A DNA stretch of 64,000 bases from Adineta vaga (Eukaryota; Rotifera). This document shows, piece by piece, positions 51,501 to 63,131 of the stretch. Position numbers and translations under genes: made by a program. The first letter of the stretch is position 1. Each line of letters begins with the position of its first letter. Location of the stretch: assembly GCA_021613535.1 (NCBI GenBank), contig CP075496.1, positions 13,082,001-13,146,000 on the forward strand, read 5' to 3'. Under the pieces are notes generated by a model. The model searched no databases. It worked only from the letters and a program-made list of their open reading frames with translations, and had not been told where the DNA came from.

Positions 51501-52865
51501 ATAAACACATGCCAAATTGCCATGAACGATAGGATGATTTGTTGAAAGACTTAAAGCACGTAAATAAGCTGTTACAGCACTAAATGAAAAGGTCATATTG
51601 TTTTTAAGTAATATAATAAAAAGTTTATTTACCGATCAAATATTCGTGCTTCTTTCAAAACATTTCCCAGATTGATATGCGCATCGAGAAAATTTGGATC
51701 CAAAGCAACTGCCTATCAATTAAAAAAAGAGAAAACAATCATATGTATATATATATGAACAAATTAATTCATCTGAATAAACCTTTTCGAAATGATGAAT
51801 AGCCAACCACACTTCACCTTGACAATTAAATATACACCCTAGATTACTCCATGCAACAGCAAATGTTGGCTGAGTTTTAATCACTTTTAAATAACATTCC
51901 TATTAGGAAAAAAACAACAATTCTCGATTTTGTTCTATCATTGCTGATATTTACTTTTGCTTCTTCTAAATAACCAAGTGCTTTCAATAGATTTCCTAGA
52001 TCATTTCGAACACCATATAAATCCTAAAGAGCAATTTTATAGCGTATACAAATATTTTAAAATCTAATTAAATTTACTGGATTGTATTGTAATGCTGTTA
52101 GGTATGCACTAACGGCACCTTCCATATCTGAGTTAGCAATGAGAGCAGCTGCATAATTAATACTGAATAAGAAAAAAAAGATATTTTCGTTGAAATCAAT
52201 GACATCCAGTTAACATACTATCCATCAATAAAATCTGGTTTCAGTTGTAAAGCTTTTACATAATGATCTAGTGCTAAAGTCAGAAGACCTTTTTCTTTAT
52301 ATACATTGGCTAAATTAGAATGAGCTTCAGCTAGATGTGGATCAAGTTTTGTTGCCAATAGACTATATTCCATTGATCTAGAAATAAAACGAACACACAT
52401 ATAATACATTATATTATATTGTTATTATTATTTTTATTCACTGATCATAACGATGCATTTGAAAATAAATTGAACTAAGTAGAAGCAATAAACTTGTGTT
52501 ATCTGGTTCTTGCTGATATAATTGAAGACAATATTGTTCAGCACGTTCATAATTTCCATTTTGATAATCACGATTTGCACGATCAGCAATTGCTATGAAA
52601 ACAAATGACAATAGGCAATTTATATTTTAATAGAGTATTCATACTTTGAAAATCAAATACATTATTAGGAGAACGTATATAATTTGTATGTTGATGTTTT
52701 TGATTTGGACTGGATAGCATTGTCGATGACGATGGAACAATTTTCATAGGAGATGTATCCAAAGTTTCTATGAAAATAAACAATAAGATTACCTTTACAC
52801 GTCAATAAATTACATCATCTTCTACCAGTAGAATTATTCATCGTAACATGTGAAATAGGGCTCAT
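48559..52865 (-). CDS. OGT: O-GlcNAc transferase (OGT)
   Basis: Adds a single N-acetylglucosamine from UDP-GlcNAc to Ser/Thr of nuclear and cytosolic proteins. Eighteen coding exons in order: 52865-52826 (5' end), 52767-52645, 52592-52442, 52377-52219, 52162-52078, 52023-51955, 51899-51783, 51712-51633, 51579-51490, 51420-51315, 51252-50755, 50689-50510, 50447-50178, 50105-49695, 49633-49439, 49377-49225, 49159-48931, 48869-48559; 1088 aa (human 1046). About 12-13 TPRs line residues 90-470 with the Asn ladder ([19 protein letters not shown]). The catalytic halves follow: [18 protein letters not shown] (catalytic-region His), [34 protein letters not shown] (UDP-binding Lys) and [16 protein letters not shown]. 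An Asn/Thr-rich insert sits in the intervening domain. The N-terminus before the TPRs is uncertain; the same exon is open upstream to 52920. Confidence 0.97.
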
Positions 52866-52920
52866 AACTTGATGAGCTTCATTCAGAAATAAATCATTTG
52901 ATTGGTACAATAGATTAAAT

Positions 52921-54896
52921 CTTCAAAACAAAAAAAACGACAATATTATGTAGTCATTCGTGATCACCTTGTCTTGTCTCCTTCATAAGACTGAAGAAAT
53001 ACAAATTTATTAGTTGATATTATCAACAATATAGGAATGAAGCAATGAATAAGCATAAAATCAGCTGCTGGATAGATGTCACTGACGAACAGAAACATAT
53101 TAAAAGATTAGACACAGGATTTGAATGATAAACCATATTGAGGTGTTTTCCTGGCATCGGATTACGATTTTTTAAAAATATAGGAATTCGAATAGGATTC
53201 AATTCTTCTAAAACATAGGATTTTTCATAGAAAATAAAAATAATACAGGATTTATTAAACCGATTGATTCTAATTGAAAGTTTAATAATGATGACATAAG
53301 TGGACGGGAATTTTCACGGATAGAATGAATGTAAGTAGCTGGACGTCATCAAACATACCTAACTTCTTTTTACAAGAATGATAGATTGATTTCGGTTTAA
53401 TGAATAAATTCAATTAGTTCCAATATGTACTCTAAAACGTTATCTCTGATTCACTAACGTTTTCTTTCAGCAAAATCCAGGTAGCAATTGCATCAGGACT
53501 TGCTTAATTCTTCTTCATAGAAACTGTTTGTAAAATATGAGTAAGACATTACTTTACGTAATTTTCACTGATTAATTTACGTTTTGCGCTCCTTCACTCC
53601 GCACACCGTTCAGTCAAGTTTTGTTGAAAGTAATCAGTAAAGTATGAACATAAGCTAAAAGACAACTAAGGAAACAATTAAATCTTCGAAAACGGTTTCT
53701 TTGAAACGATCAAGCCTTTCATTTACTTCCTCCTCCGTATTATAAGTTCCTGTCTTAGAAGCTTCCTTTTGAAATTTCAATTTGTCAACCGTACGCGAAG
53801 ACCACTCACTTTAAAAACGCGACTTTTTGTTGGAAGCCGTTATTAGTTTTTTCAAAGTAAAATTTGAAAAATAAGATACTTTTAAGGTAGAAAAGAGTGC
53901 TACGTTCTTTGTTGATCATACTTAGATCTGAAAACGTCTTTGATAATCACTCGAAAAATCTTCCCAATAGTTCTGAAAACATTGCTAAATAAAGTTTTGA
54001 AAAAAGATCGTAGGATATATTGGAGACCTTTACTAAAAATCTGGAACGCTTCTCATATAAGAAGTTCATGAATTTTATAAATCTGATGAGGAAGATTACT
54101 AACACAGGAAGTCCGTCTGCAAAGTGTTAATTTTTGCAAGATTCTGTACTATCAAAGAGACAATACAATATTTTCTATCTTTGAAATCTTCTATCACCGA
54201 TGGAAATAACAACACAATTAAACCATTCTTAATACAGATATTTTAGGGGGGGAAGAAGGGATCTGACTAAAAAAAGTTATCATTACAAATTTATAGACCT
54301 CATCGAGTATCGGGAGCTAGGATATCCTACGTCTGAAATAGTTGGTAATGGTAACAAACGGGAACGCTAGCGGTAGATTTTCAGATACTATATTCAGTTA
54401 TGTTACTGTTTTACTTGTATTAAGAATACTAATGTATGCTTTCGTGTCTTCTGATCATTTACATTTGTTCGTTATGAATATCATAGAAAGTCTTGTATTG
54501 AATCTTAAAATCATTATAAAAAGGTAATAAACATGTTCGCATTTTTTATTTTGCACGAACTATACGATATTGATTCCATATAGCGATATCTACAGCACGT
54601 TTGACAAGTGATTGAATCAAGCTCATAAAATTCAGCAAAAGTTAGCACAGATTGTATTTTAACTGTTATGACACGCATGCGGAGAAGTATAGATAAGATA
54701 TATGATACGTCTAATGTACAAGTGTCCGTCTCACTTTCAAAAGATTTTCTTACGCAATCTACACAACAATGAAAATTGTTTTGCCCGAATAAAATAAAAA
54801 ATGTATAATCAGAATACAACTACAATAAAATGTATTATTTTCGAATAACAAAAAAAGAATTTACAGCTAAAGTTTTGTTCTTTTCATTGATCGAAC
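52921..54896. other. OGT 5' flank / INPP4 3' flank
   Basis: About 2 kb with no recognised gene. An open stretch of 101 codons on the minus strand (54819-54514) starts at an acceptor-like TTTTATTGTAG but has no ATG and no family match. The minus strand at 53810-53658 also has a 51-codon open run (WSSRTVDKLKFQKEASK). Both may be relics or chance. A G-run of eight lies near 54246-54253. OGT promoter and 5' UTR exons are expected here. Confidence 0.4.
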
Positions 54897-57800
54897 TTAT
54901 GTTTGAACATCACCATAGGTACCTTGTTGAGCACGGTAATGTTCCGGAAATGTTAATAATTGAAAATATGAAAACGCATATGCTTTGCAACCTGTATTGG
55001 CAAGTGCATTTTCGATTGATGTTCCATTACATCGAAACTGATTAAGTATCTCTTGTAAATCATGCTTGTCGACATTATGATTATTCAAAAGTAATTGTCC
55101 TTGTTCTAATGTGAAACCCATCGAAGTACGATCTTTAGCACTTTTACAACCAGTTACTCGTACACCATATGCTCGACGACAAATCTAAAATATGATTTCA
55201 CACAAATTAAAAACAAAACAATAACTTTTTCAATTGTTGTCTATTACTTTTTCAGCAAGTGGAAAAATGTGAACATTTTTTGGTTTATTCGATCGGATTG
55301 AATGTTCTAGTTGTTTCAACAAATCAGGAATATCCTCTAAAGAATATATTCACTATTTTCAAAGATGTGGTTCATATCTCATAAATACCAGGCAAATAAT
55401 TCAGACTTTTGTTGATGAATGCTTTGAGTTTATCTAAATTGTTATGATTAAGATCACTTTCGACTTGAGTTGTTGAGAATAGATTCAATCTAGGAAACAA
55501 AATAATTTGAATTATGTATTAATATATTTCATTCGTTTCTATTCTCTTTATAACTTACGTCAATACTCGTGCAGCCAATGCTCGTTCATTGATACCGATA
55601 TTGAATACTACTGGTACAATTCGAATAGATCCACCATCTTTTAATTCTTGTGGTAATTTAGCAAACATAGCAACAGGTAGAGGTATGACAACTTTACAAT
55701 AAAATCTTGTACCAAAAAATCGAGGCTGTAGTAAATCATTATTTGCAGTTGCAGGAACGAAGCGTACATGAACATGTTCTAAAGCATGGATGGCTTCAAC
55801 AGAATCTTCAAGCATACCTAATTCATCACCGTCACATGTCAGAAGATATTCGAAAGACATCAACAATCCTAAAACGAATAGGATAAATTATGCAAGAGAG
55901 AAGAAAAGATGTTTATGTTGATTTTTCAAATAAATTTATGATGGAAAAAGAAATTAAGTCATTAAATATTTCATGCGATGAAAAGGAATGATCGATTTTC
56001 TGTTGGTAAAAACACTGAGAGGTTTTTTCGGTGCTACTGTTTTCAATATAATGACAACACGTGATGGATTCAATTCTGATTGCATAGGAAAACTTAAACA
56101 TATCGCCGGTGGTAAAGTAAGTGGAATAGCTGATCGTGAAGGGTTGATTTTAGGAAGTTTTTTCAAGGTATCACTTGAAAAACTAGTGTCTGTTTTCATC
56201 TTTTTCGATGGTGGTTTGATTGTTGGAGGATTTGTTCGTTTAATTTGGGGTGTCACTGGTGTTGTCGATGGCGGTGGTGGTGGTGGTGGGAGAAGAGGAG
56301 GTAATTTAATGGATGAAAATCGTGATCTTGGTACTTCTTTTACAGTATTTTGATATGATTTTGTTCGTCGATGAGCACGTTTTATTGGTACCACCTGATC
56401 TGGTAGTAAATGATATGTCTTCGGTTTTGCAAGTCGATTGACAGTTTCCATAGAAAATACTGTTATTGGATTGCGAGCACGTGGTCGTGGAGTTGAAGAA
56501 ATTTTCGGGAGAGTTTTCGTCGAAGTCTCTGCCGATAAGTGAATTTTTTGTTTCTTACGATTTTCGAACAATGTTGATGATGCCATTGATTGATGAGTAC
56601 TAGTTGTGATAGTTGTTGGTATCAAAGATAACGTAGATGTATACAATGGCGGAATCGAATCTAAAGAAGTTCTCGATGGAGTGCGAGACAAAAGTGAATT
56701 CGCGTCGTTTGAACAGTAACTAGGTGGTCGATGTTGATATCGACTTTTAACAATTCGTCGATTAAATTCTTCAACACTACCTAACAATGGTAGTCTTTCA
56801 TCTTTTTTCACTATCGATGCGATCAGACTATCATTTGTTTTCTTTTGTTCTCTTTCACTCCGTCTTACATCACGTAATGGATTATCGATATCACTGAAAG
56901 TCTTTTCAAAACTAGATTTAAAACTCGTATGTTGTTGTGACAATTGATCAAAACGATTGAGAAGATTATCAATTGAATGTAGTACAGGAAACATCATTTT
57001 CTTACTATGTATGTTCGTAAGAAATATAGAACGATGAAGTGAAATAAAGTTAAGTATTAACAATCACATAAAAAATATCGATAATAGTTCATTTTCTTTA
57101 TGAAATGTATGAAAAAATAACAATACATTTCAAGTTTTTTTTTCTCTCCTCGTCTACTTTTTGTATACTTACCATTATTAATGTAAAGCTTCCATGCTTG
57201 ATCACTAATTTTAACAGACGATAGAAGAACATATACAGAGAATATAAGACATGTTAACTAGAAAAATAAGAAATCAAAACAATAACAATGAGAGTTATAA
57301 AAAAAATAGGTATGATAATTACCGCTTGAGAAAAAGCAATGTCAAAACGTTCTCGAAATACTTCAGGATATCGTTCAATTTCCATATTTTCTTGAAATAT
57401 ATATCGAATAATATGTTTACATGTATGACGTTCAAGTTCATCGGCAATCAATTTAAGATTATTTAGTTGTGTCTTGCCAAATGTTTGTTCATCTTTGTTC
57501 ATCGATTGTTTTATCTCTTCTGTTAGTTTTCGAGCTTTATCTTGTATCGTTTCCTTCAAAAGAGGAGATTTAAATGATTCAAATATATTTAAAAGCTATG
57601 ATTTATTTTACATACATTCGATTGAGAGACTTCCTCGGTGGGAACTCTCGATATCAACGGGTTGATAATAACTTGTCCAGTAGAATTAGCTATTGTATCT
57701 AGATCTTTAGTTGAATATTCAAGTAAAGAAGAAACCTAACGAAAATAGGAAAATAAAGTGCAGTTTTTTTTAATGATCTTTCGTTATTTAACAAACTTAC

Positions 57801-58823
57801 AGCTTTGACAACTCTTTGTAGAGATAATCTTAATACAGAACGTTCAACATTTGTAGAAGGACTTTCTAGAATATGGGTTAAATGATCCAATGCATCCTCA
57901 ATATCACTATTAAGAATCAAAACATCTTGTAATTTCTCTTGTAAAAAACGTAGACGTTTATTTGACTCAATAATATTCGCCTTCATTCTTCGTAAACCGC
58001 CATGCGAAAAACGTGAATGATGTACAGCAGGTGCACCTAATGTCACTGTATTATAAATTGCCTCTGAAAGATAATTCAATGGAGAAAAACAAACATCAAC
58101 AATATAAATCATTCGTCTGATAAAATACTTTGTGAAGGATCATCACCACTACTAACTAATAATTGTTGAAGATGTAAATTCATTGGAACATGTGCAATTT
58201 CAGGTTTCATACGTTCAATAGAACGACGAAATAGACGTCCTAAATTCATATGCATTGAAGATGCAAATGTGAAAAATTTAAATCATACCATTACATTCAC
58301 TTTCATAAGTTTGAATAGCTCCAATTATATCCGTATAACGTTGAATAAAATCTTTATAAATTCGAATACAATTAAGTCGATGAATTTCTTCTCCACTACT
58401 TAACTATAAATATTTCACTTAAATTCTTATCATAATTAATAAATCAAAATTGAATTACAAACCGTTCCTAATTCTTCCGCAAATCGAATAAATTTTCCTG
58501 CACGTTTTAAATAAAATCGTCTAAAGAATCGAATTCATATACAAAGAAATTTATGTTGTAATATTTTCTTACAAATAACAAACAGGCGTGGAAAAATTTC
58601 CATCATATTCTGACATTAACTGAACGACATTGATCTTTTTAGTTCGATCTTTGGTTCGAAATTCAAAATGTCTTGGTACGAAATTACTTGCAATCTGTTT
58701 CAAGTTAATCTTTTCATTATCAATAAATGATACCATTGATTGAGGAATAACAACAGCTGGATTTGAATCCTCTGGTTTTGTTCCAACTTTTATATCAACT
58801 ACTGTATTGGCCAATGATGCCAT
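54897..58823 (-). CDS. INPP4: Inositol polyphosphate 4-phosphatase (INPP4), no C2 domain seen
   Basis: Removes the 4-phosphate from PI(3,4)P2, limiting PI3K signalling and endosomal phosphoinositides. Exons in coding order: 58823-58573, 58520-58463, 58403-58289, 58239-58139, 58063-57801, 57735-57616, 57553-57323, 57257-57173, 55868-55558, 55489-55389, 55336-55248, 55184-54897; 670 aa, against about 930-980 in mammals. Landmarks: TVTLGAPAVHHSRFSHGGLRR; LLMSFEYLLTCDGDELGMLED; VVFNIGINERALAARVL; the phosphatase loop CKSAKDRT (CX5R, Cys about 588); FTLEQGQLL; and the end FPEHYRAQQGTYGDVQT, nearly identical to the vertebrate C-terminus. The N-terminal C2 domain of the family is absent from the visible gene. 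An acceptor-like TTATTTCAG abuts the chosen ATG, so upstream exons or a spliced leader are possible. One intron (55869-57172) contains a separate ORF. Confidence 0.93.
55954..56997 (-). CDS. Unidentified intronless ORF nested in an INPP4 intron
   Basis: 347 codons from ATG (56997) to TAA without introns, on the same strand as its host gene and wholly inside the intron 55869-57172. The host exons on both sides join in phase without it (NNG|LLMSFEYLL), so it is not an INPP4 exon. The N-terminus MMFPVLHSIDNLLNRFDQLS looks helical. The rest is basic and Ser/Thr/Pro-rich, with RSRFSSIKLPPLLPPPPPP and repeated KxPKI/LPKI-type motifs (KTLPKISST, KKLPKINPS). There is no domain, signal peptide or span that I recognise. 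High basic and proline content suggests a disordered, possibly nuclear or cytoskeletal protein. Coding status is supported by length; 347 open codons are very unlikely by chance in DNA this AT-rich. Confidence 0.65.
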   Translation of the reverse strand: MMFPVLHSIDNLLNRFDQLSQQHTSFKSSFEKTFSDIDNPLRDVRRSEREQKKTNDSLIASIVKKDERLPLLGSVEEFNRRIVKSRYQHRPPSYCSNDANSLLSRTPSRTSLDSIPPLYTSTLSLIPTTITTSTHQSMASSTLFENRKKQKIHLSAETSTKTLPKISSTPRPRARNPITVFSMETVNRLAKPKTYHLLPDQVVPIKRAHRRTKSYQNTVKEVPRSRFSSIKLPPLLPPPPPPPSTTPVTPQIKRTNPPTIKPPSKKMKTDTSFSSDTLKKLPKINPSRSAIPLTLPPAICLSFPMQSELNPSRVVIILKTVAPKKPLSVFTNRKSIIPFHRMKYLMT

Positions 58824-59448
58824 CTGAAATAATCAATCAGATAAGTATATATCACCTAACTGGACATACTTGTCGTTTGATCGATATGGTTTTAAATATA
58901 AGTAAATATTGACGCATATATTTTACATCTAGGCACAATGAAAAACCATAAAGAGATTATCATTTTATGTGTCATATTCTATAAAAAGAATATTTAGTCA
59001 AAACAATGCACTGAGAGTACATGAAAAAAGAACAAACAAACGTACGAGTTGATTCGTCTTGTTTTTTTTCGTATCTTATGCACTAATATGATGTTTTTAA
59101 GAAAGTTTATTTCTTTTGAAAAAACATAAAAATAAAGAGAATCAACGACTACAAACAACAACAACAACAGTAATAATAAACAAAACACGCAAAGAAGAAA
59201 ACAATAAATAATCCACCGTCGAGTATTTTTCTATTCTTTATGCGTTCGTTTCTTTTCTTTTTACCTTTTCTCAACAAAAATTATAGAAATATGATCATAA
59301 TATATCAATGCTTGGCTTCTTTTGTTTTATCTCGCATATAAATAAGAACGAAAAAAGAGAAACAAAACAAATAAAAATAAAACACGTTTGTTTTTTGTTT
59401 TCATACAAACACATTCACACACGCACACATATAAATATAAGAATATAT
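58824..59448. other. SSR1 to INPP4 spacer
   Basis: Minus-strand neighbours, 625 nt apart: SSR1 3' UTR and INPP4 upstream region. It is T/A-rich with short (AC)n near 59410-59430. I searched here for a C2-type exon for INPP4 and found none. Confidence 0.45.
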
Positions 59449-60687
59449 TTATTCATCATTTTCACTTGAAGCAGCTCCAGCACTACCTGCTCCATTAACA
59501 TCATTATTTGCTTGACGAGATTTGCGTTGGCTTGGACTCTTTCTCGGTGAACGATCTAAATGAGAACAAAATTTATGAACTTTGGCAAATATTTCATTCT
59601 TTTTATGTTTTACTTTGAGAAAGATGATGTTTTGGAATCCAATCTGGATCATAACTGCCTTTGCTTTGTTGATTTCCAAGAAGACTTTGTGAGCTTTGTT
59701 TACCACCCATACGTTTAACACGATTTGAAAGTAAATATTGATAGCCTAAAAATCCCAAGAGTACGAGAACGGCAAAAAGAAAGACGTAGAGAAAGAATCT
59801 AAAGCAGAGACGAAAATGTTTTTAAAACTTCAATAACTTCGATTAATCTTACGTTTCTCCATCAAATCCTTCATCGGCATCAGTGAGATTAACAGTTTGA
59901 TTGAAGACAACATTTTGGAAACGTTTTCCTTCCTAAACACGAAAGAAAAGATTTTTGTTCAACAAAAAAACATCGAATCAATGGAAATTCTTATTACATT
60001 ATCTCGGTAGTTGATTAAAACAACTAGACCCATTGGTCGACCATTGAATGTTTCACTTGGCATGAATAAATATTCGAATGTAGCTTCTAGACCAGGTTCA
60101 AGAACTTTTTCTGATCGTAATGATGTAAAATTTTGAATATAATAAGTAAAATCTTGTGGATAACGGAATGAACCATCAATAGATTCAACCACGAAATTTT
60201 GTGTACCGTTATTACGAGTACCAACAAGTAAACGAGTTAATTTACCAGCAATTAATTCTGTCATATAAACATAGATCGATGGAAATTGAATTTATTCAAA
60301 AGTAGAACACTCACCATTAGTTTTTGCTGGTTGAATAAAAACATTTACTGTACGAAAATCTGGTGATGATGGAATGCGTGTTGGATCTTCATCTTCTTTT
60401 CCTTCCTAAAGAAACAATTGAACGACAATTCTTCTCTTAATATCTTCACCTACAAGAATATCATTTGGTGGTGTAACAGTATCATCTACACGTGAAGCGG
60501 GTTCTTCTTCATCATCTATTTCAACATCAGCTTCGACTATATCTTCTTTACCATGAACTACTAAAAAAATCAAAAGAAAACTTTCGATTGAACATGTACA
60601 TATTTTCGTTTATTTTTCTTTACCTGTAGTGGAAAAAAAGAGTAAACCGAAGATAGTCAAAAATGCAAAGACTCGAGTTATATTCAT
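59449..60687 (-). CDS. SSR1: TRAP-alpha, translocon-associated protein subunit
   Basis: Subunit of the TRAP complex beside Sec61 that assists translocation of many secretory proteins into the ER. Exons in coding order: 60687-60624, 60560-60454, 60405-60315, 60257-59998, 59932-59853, 59798-59614, 59555-59449; 297 aa (human 286). A signal peptide (MNITRVFAFLTIFGLLFFST) precedes a strongly acidic lumenal stretch (EDIVEADVEIDDEEE). The conserved lumenal domain contains VGTRNNGTQNFVVESIDGSF, DFTYYIQNFTSL and FEYLFMPSETFNGRPMGLV. One span (about 201-222, FLYVFLFAVLVLLGFLGY) leads to a cytosolic tail with DPDWIPKHHL and a basic RSPRKSPSQRKSR end, as in vertebrate SSR1. It is divergent from the NELF-E-like gene across 377 nt. 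Confidence 0.95.
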
Positions 60688-61064
60688 TTTTAAATCTAAG
60701 ATAATGATGGAAAAAGCTATAATAATAATTAAAATAAAAACTACGATGATACATGGATAGAAGTTCAAGATTTTACCAACGAACACGCATACCTTTTTTC
60801 CATAACCAATCATATGTTGATATCCATCTGGGTCGGATTTTTTTCTCGGAAAAAAAACTAAAACTATCGCTTGAAAATCAAGAAATTGTTTCTTTAAGAA
60901 TATTTCTTTCTTCCAATCGAATTTATTACCGACATCTTTTTCTCTTCTCTTTGATTAACAAAACAACATGGACAATGGCAAATGCTCTTTCTATTGGTTC
61001 ATTAAGATATATAACCCAGTAATCGGTCGTTGATCAATTACTTGCTCAATCAAAATATCGAAAA
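60688..61064. promoter_or_regulatory. Shared promoter region, SSR1 / NELF-E-like
   Basis: 377 nt between divergent start codons. It should contain both promoters unless distant 5' exons exist. An open frame crosses it on the plus strand but without family resemblance. No defined element is seen. Confidence 0.45.
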
Positions 61065-61577
61065 ATGTCGACTCTTTGTCGTTTTGTATTACCAACAGCG
61101 TTATCATCAATTGAAGAAGCATGTGTAGCCGAATTTAATGAATTTAAAAAACGTAAGAAGGAGATAGCACAAAATAAATCGTCAGCAAAACGTTTAACAA
61201 ATACAGCGGGAGGAATAACAACAAATCTAACAAGTTCGAATGATTCATCCCGTCATTCAAAAGATTCCATACGAAATCCTGAACAAGCAAAAGAAGCAGC
61301 AAAAAAACTTGTTCAAAGTGGTGCTATTAAAGTTCAAGCACAAGGTAAAGATCAAGGTTTTAAACGTGCATCATCGAATTCAGGTCAAGAACGTCTTATT
61401 AAAAAAATTGGTTTAACACCAAATACATCATCATCATCACCATCAACAGTGAATCAATCGAATCCATTTCAATCGATTTCATTTGTTAGTCCAAGTTCGA
61501 CACCTAAATTTGTACATACGAATTCTCATGAAAACAAACGAAATGTTGTTAATTATGATGATACAGACACTTATTAA
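61065..61577 (+). CDS. NELF-E-like protein lacking the RRM
   Basis: 170 aa, single exon. NELF-E is the RNA-binding subunit of the negative elongation factor that pauses RNA polymerase II. The N-terminal helix LSSIEEACVAEFNEFKKRKK matches the start of animal NELF-E (a Glu-rich helix, then FNKLKKKKKAL). EQAKEAAKKLVQSGAIKVQA followed by GFKRAS matches its second conserved block (EQAKQLVKSGAI...GFKRS). The last residues, ENKRNVVNYDDTDTY, resemble the vertebrate C-terminus (KRTQIVYSDDVY). Between them, where other animals have an RD-repeat and RRM, there is only a Ser/Asn/Pro-rich linker. I see no RRM in the 87 nt before PSMA6. It is either a truncated paralogue or a reduced orthologue; it should still contact NELF-B but not bind RNA through an RRM. 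Confidence 0.6.
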   Translation: MSTLCRFVLPTALSSIEEACVAEFNEFKKRKKEIAQNKSSAKRLTNTAGGITTNLTSSNDSSRHSKDSIRNPEQAKEAAKKLVQSGAIKVQAQGKDQGFKRASSNSGQERLIKKIGLTPNTSSSSPSTVNQSNPFQSISFVSPSSTPKFVHTNSHENKRNVVNYDDTDTY

Positions 61578-61608
61578 AGATGTTCTTCTTTTGTTTATAT
61601 ATACATAA

Positions 61609-61622
61609 ATATATATTTCTAG
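61609..61622 (+). promoter_or_regulatory. Acceptor-like site between NELF-E-like and PSMA6
   Basis: AATATATATTTCTAG lies in the 86-nt gap between the two genes, 41 nt before the PSMA6 ATG. Such a short gap leaves little room for a separate promoter, so I read this as a candidate trans-splice site. Confidence 0.45.
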
Positions 61623-61663
61623 ATTTAAAGAAAAGAAAAGGTATAGTTTAATTTTATTGAACG

Positions 61664-62999
61664 ATGAGTCGAACTGCTTCAGCTGGTTTCGATCGTGATA
61701 TTACAATCTTCTCACCAGAAGGTCGACTTTATCAAGTTGGTTAGTAATTAAACAAATAAACTCTTTTCAACATAATTACTTACATATATATAACTTTTTT
61801 TTATTATTATTTAGAATATGCTTTCAAAGCAATTAATCAAGGTGGTTTAACTACAGTAGCTATACGTGGTACTGATTGTGTTGTTGCCATTGCTCAAAAG
61901 AAGATTCCGGTTAGTGTATAATTCCTTAAATAAATTCAGAAAAGATAATACTGATCGAAACTGAACATCCCAAGAGACATGAACTGAAGGGAATGAACTC
62001 AAAATGAAACGACTAATTTTTTCTATGGATGACCATGCAATGGGATAGAATGGATCGAATTGTCCCAGGAGACATTCCTTTTTTGAAACTATACTTCATT
62101 CTTTTGCAATGTTAGAATGAAGTTGAACTGTCTTTTATACGCAATTTCAATCATGATTACTTCTTCTTTTCATCGTATAGGACAAACTTCTCGATCCATC
62201 ATCCGTTACTCATTTACATGCAATTACACCAACTGTAGGATGTTTAATGACTGGCATGGTTGGTATGTACAAACGGTTTCGTATCTTCTTCTTGATTTAA
62301 TGATTCTAATTTTTGAATTATATAGCTGATTCTCGTTGGCAAGTTCAACGTGCTCGATACGAAGCTGCTTCATGGAAATATAAATTTGGTTATGATATAC
62401 CGGTGGATGCTATTTGTCGTCGTGTTGCTGATATTTCACAAGTTTACACGCAAGAAGCTGAAATGAGACCACTTGGATGTTGTAAGAAAATATGAAATAT
62501 TTATCGATTTTTTTCTATTTCTTCAATGAATTTTGCTAATATTTAGGTATGATTCTATTTGGTATGGATGAAGAAAAAGGTCCAATGCTATATAAAACTG
62601 ATCCAGCTGGTTATTTCTGTGGATTTCGTGCAACTAGTGCTGGTGTTAAACAAACTGAAGCAAATAATTTCTTAGAAAAACGTATTAAGAAAAAAGCAGA
62701 TTTAAATTTTGATGAAGCAATCGAAGTAAGATAAAAAATGCACGTAAATATATGGAAAAATGAATTCCAACAATATACTTTTTTAGTTAGCAATTTCAAC
62801 TTTATCGAGTGTACTTTCAACTGATTTAAAACCAAATGAAATTGAAATTGGTATTGTGACAAAAGACAATGTTCAATTTCGGTTTGTTTGTTTACTTTGT
62901 TTTGAATAACAAAATAAATGATTGTTCGTTTTTATTTTTAGAGTCTTAACTGAAAGTGAAGTAGAACAACATTTAACACGAATTGCCGAGAAAGAATAA
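61664..62999 (+). CDS. PSMA6: 20S proteasome alpha subunit PSMA6 (alpha-1)
   Basis: Structural alpha-ring subunit of the 20S proteasome, controlling entry to the proteolytic chamber. Exons: 61664-61739, 61815-61909, 62181-62262, 62326-62481, 62547-62725, 62787-62881, 62942-62999; 246 aa, the same length as the human subunit. The proteasome alpha signature [20 protein letters not shown] is intact from residue 9, followed by [21 protein letters not shown]. Later segments [40 protein letters not shown] and [20 protein letters not shown] identify alpha-1 rather than another alpha subunit. As in all alpha subunits there is no catalytic N-terminal threonine. The gene starts 86 nt after the NELF-E-like stop. 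Confidence 0.97.
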
Positions 63000-63131
63000 A
63001 CAAATTTTCAAATTATCATTCACGAACAATACGTTCTAAAAATCCAGAAATTGTTGTTATTCACCTTTTCTTTTCTTTTGTTTTTTATTATTATTACTAT
63101 TATTGTGATGAAGTAAAACATCCTTCAGCCT

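Noticed and set aside
53658-53810. 51-codon open stretch with less AT-rich codons, considered as a transposon relic
   Set aside because: Too short, no match to any transposase, integrase or reverse transcriptase motif I know.
54514-54819. 101-codon minus-strand frame behind an acceptor-like site
   Set aside because: No ATG, no family resemblance, and INPP4 already ends in its normal C-terminus upstream; runs this long are expected by chance once or twice in the window.
55988-56353. 121-codon plus-strand frame with Gly-rich run
   Set aside because: It is the reverse complement of the proline-rich part of the nested ORF; the minus-strand frame is three times longer and starts with ATG.
62035-62080. 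Partial inverted repeat in a PSMA6 intron, considered as a tRNA-like element
   Set aside because: No cloverleaf, no A/B box pair, and only about seven imperfect base pairs.
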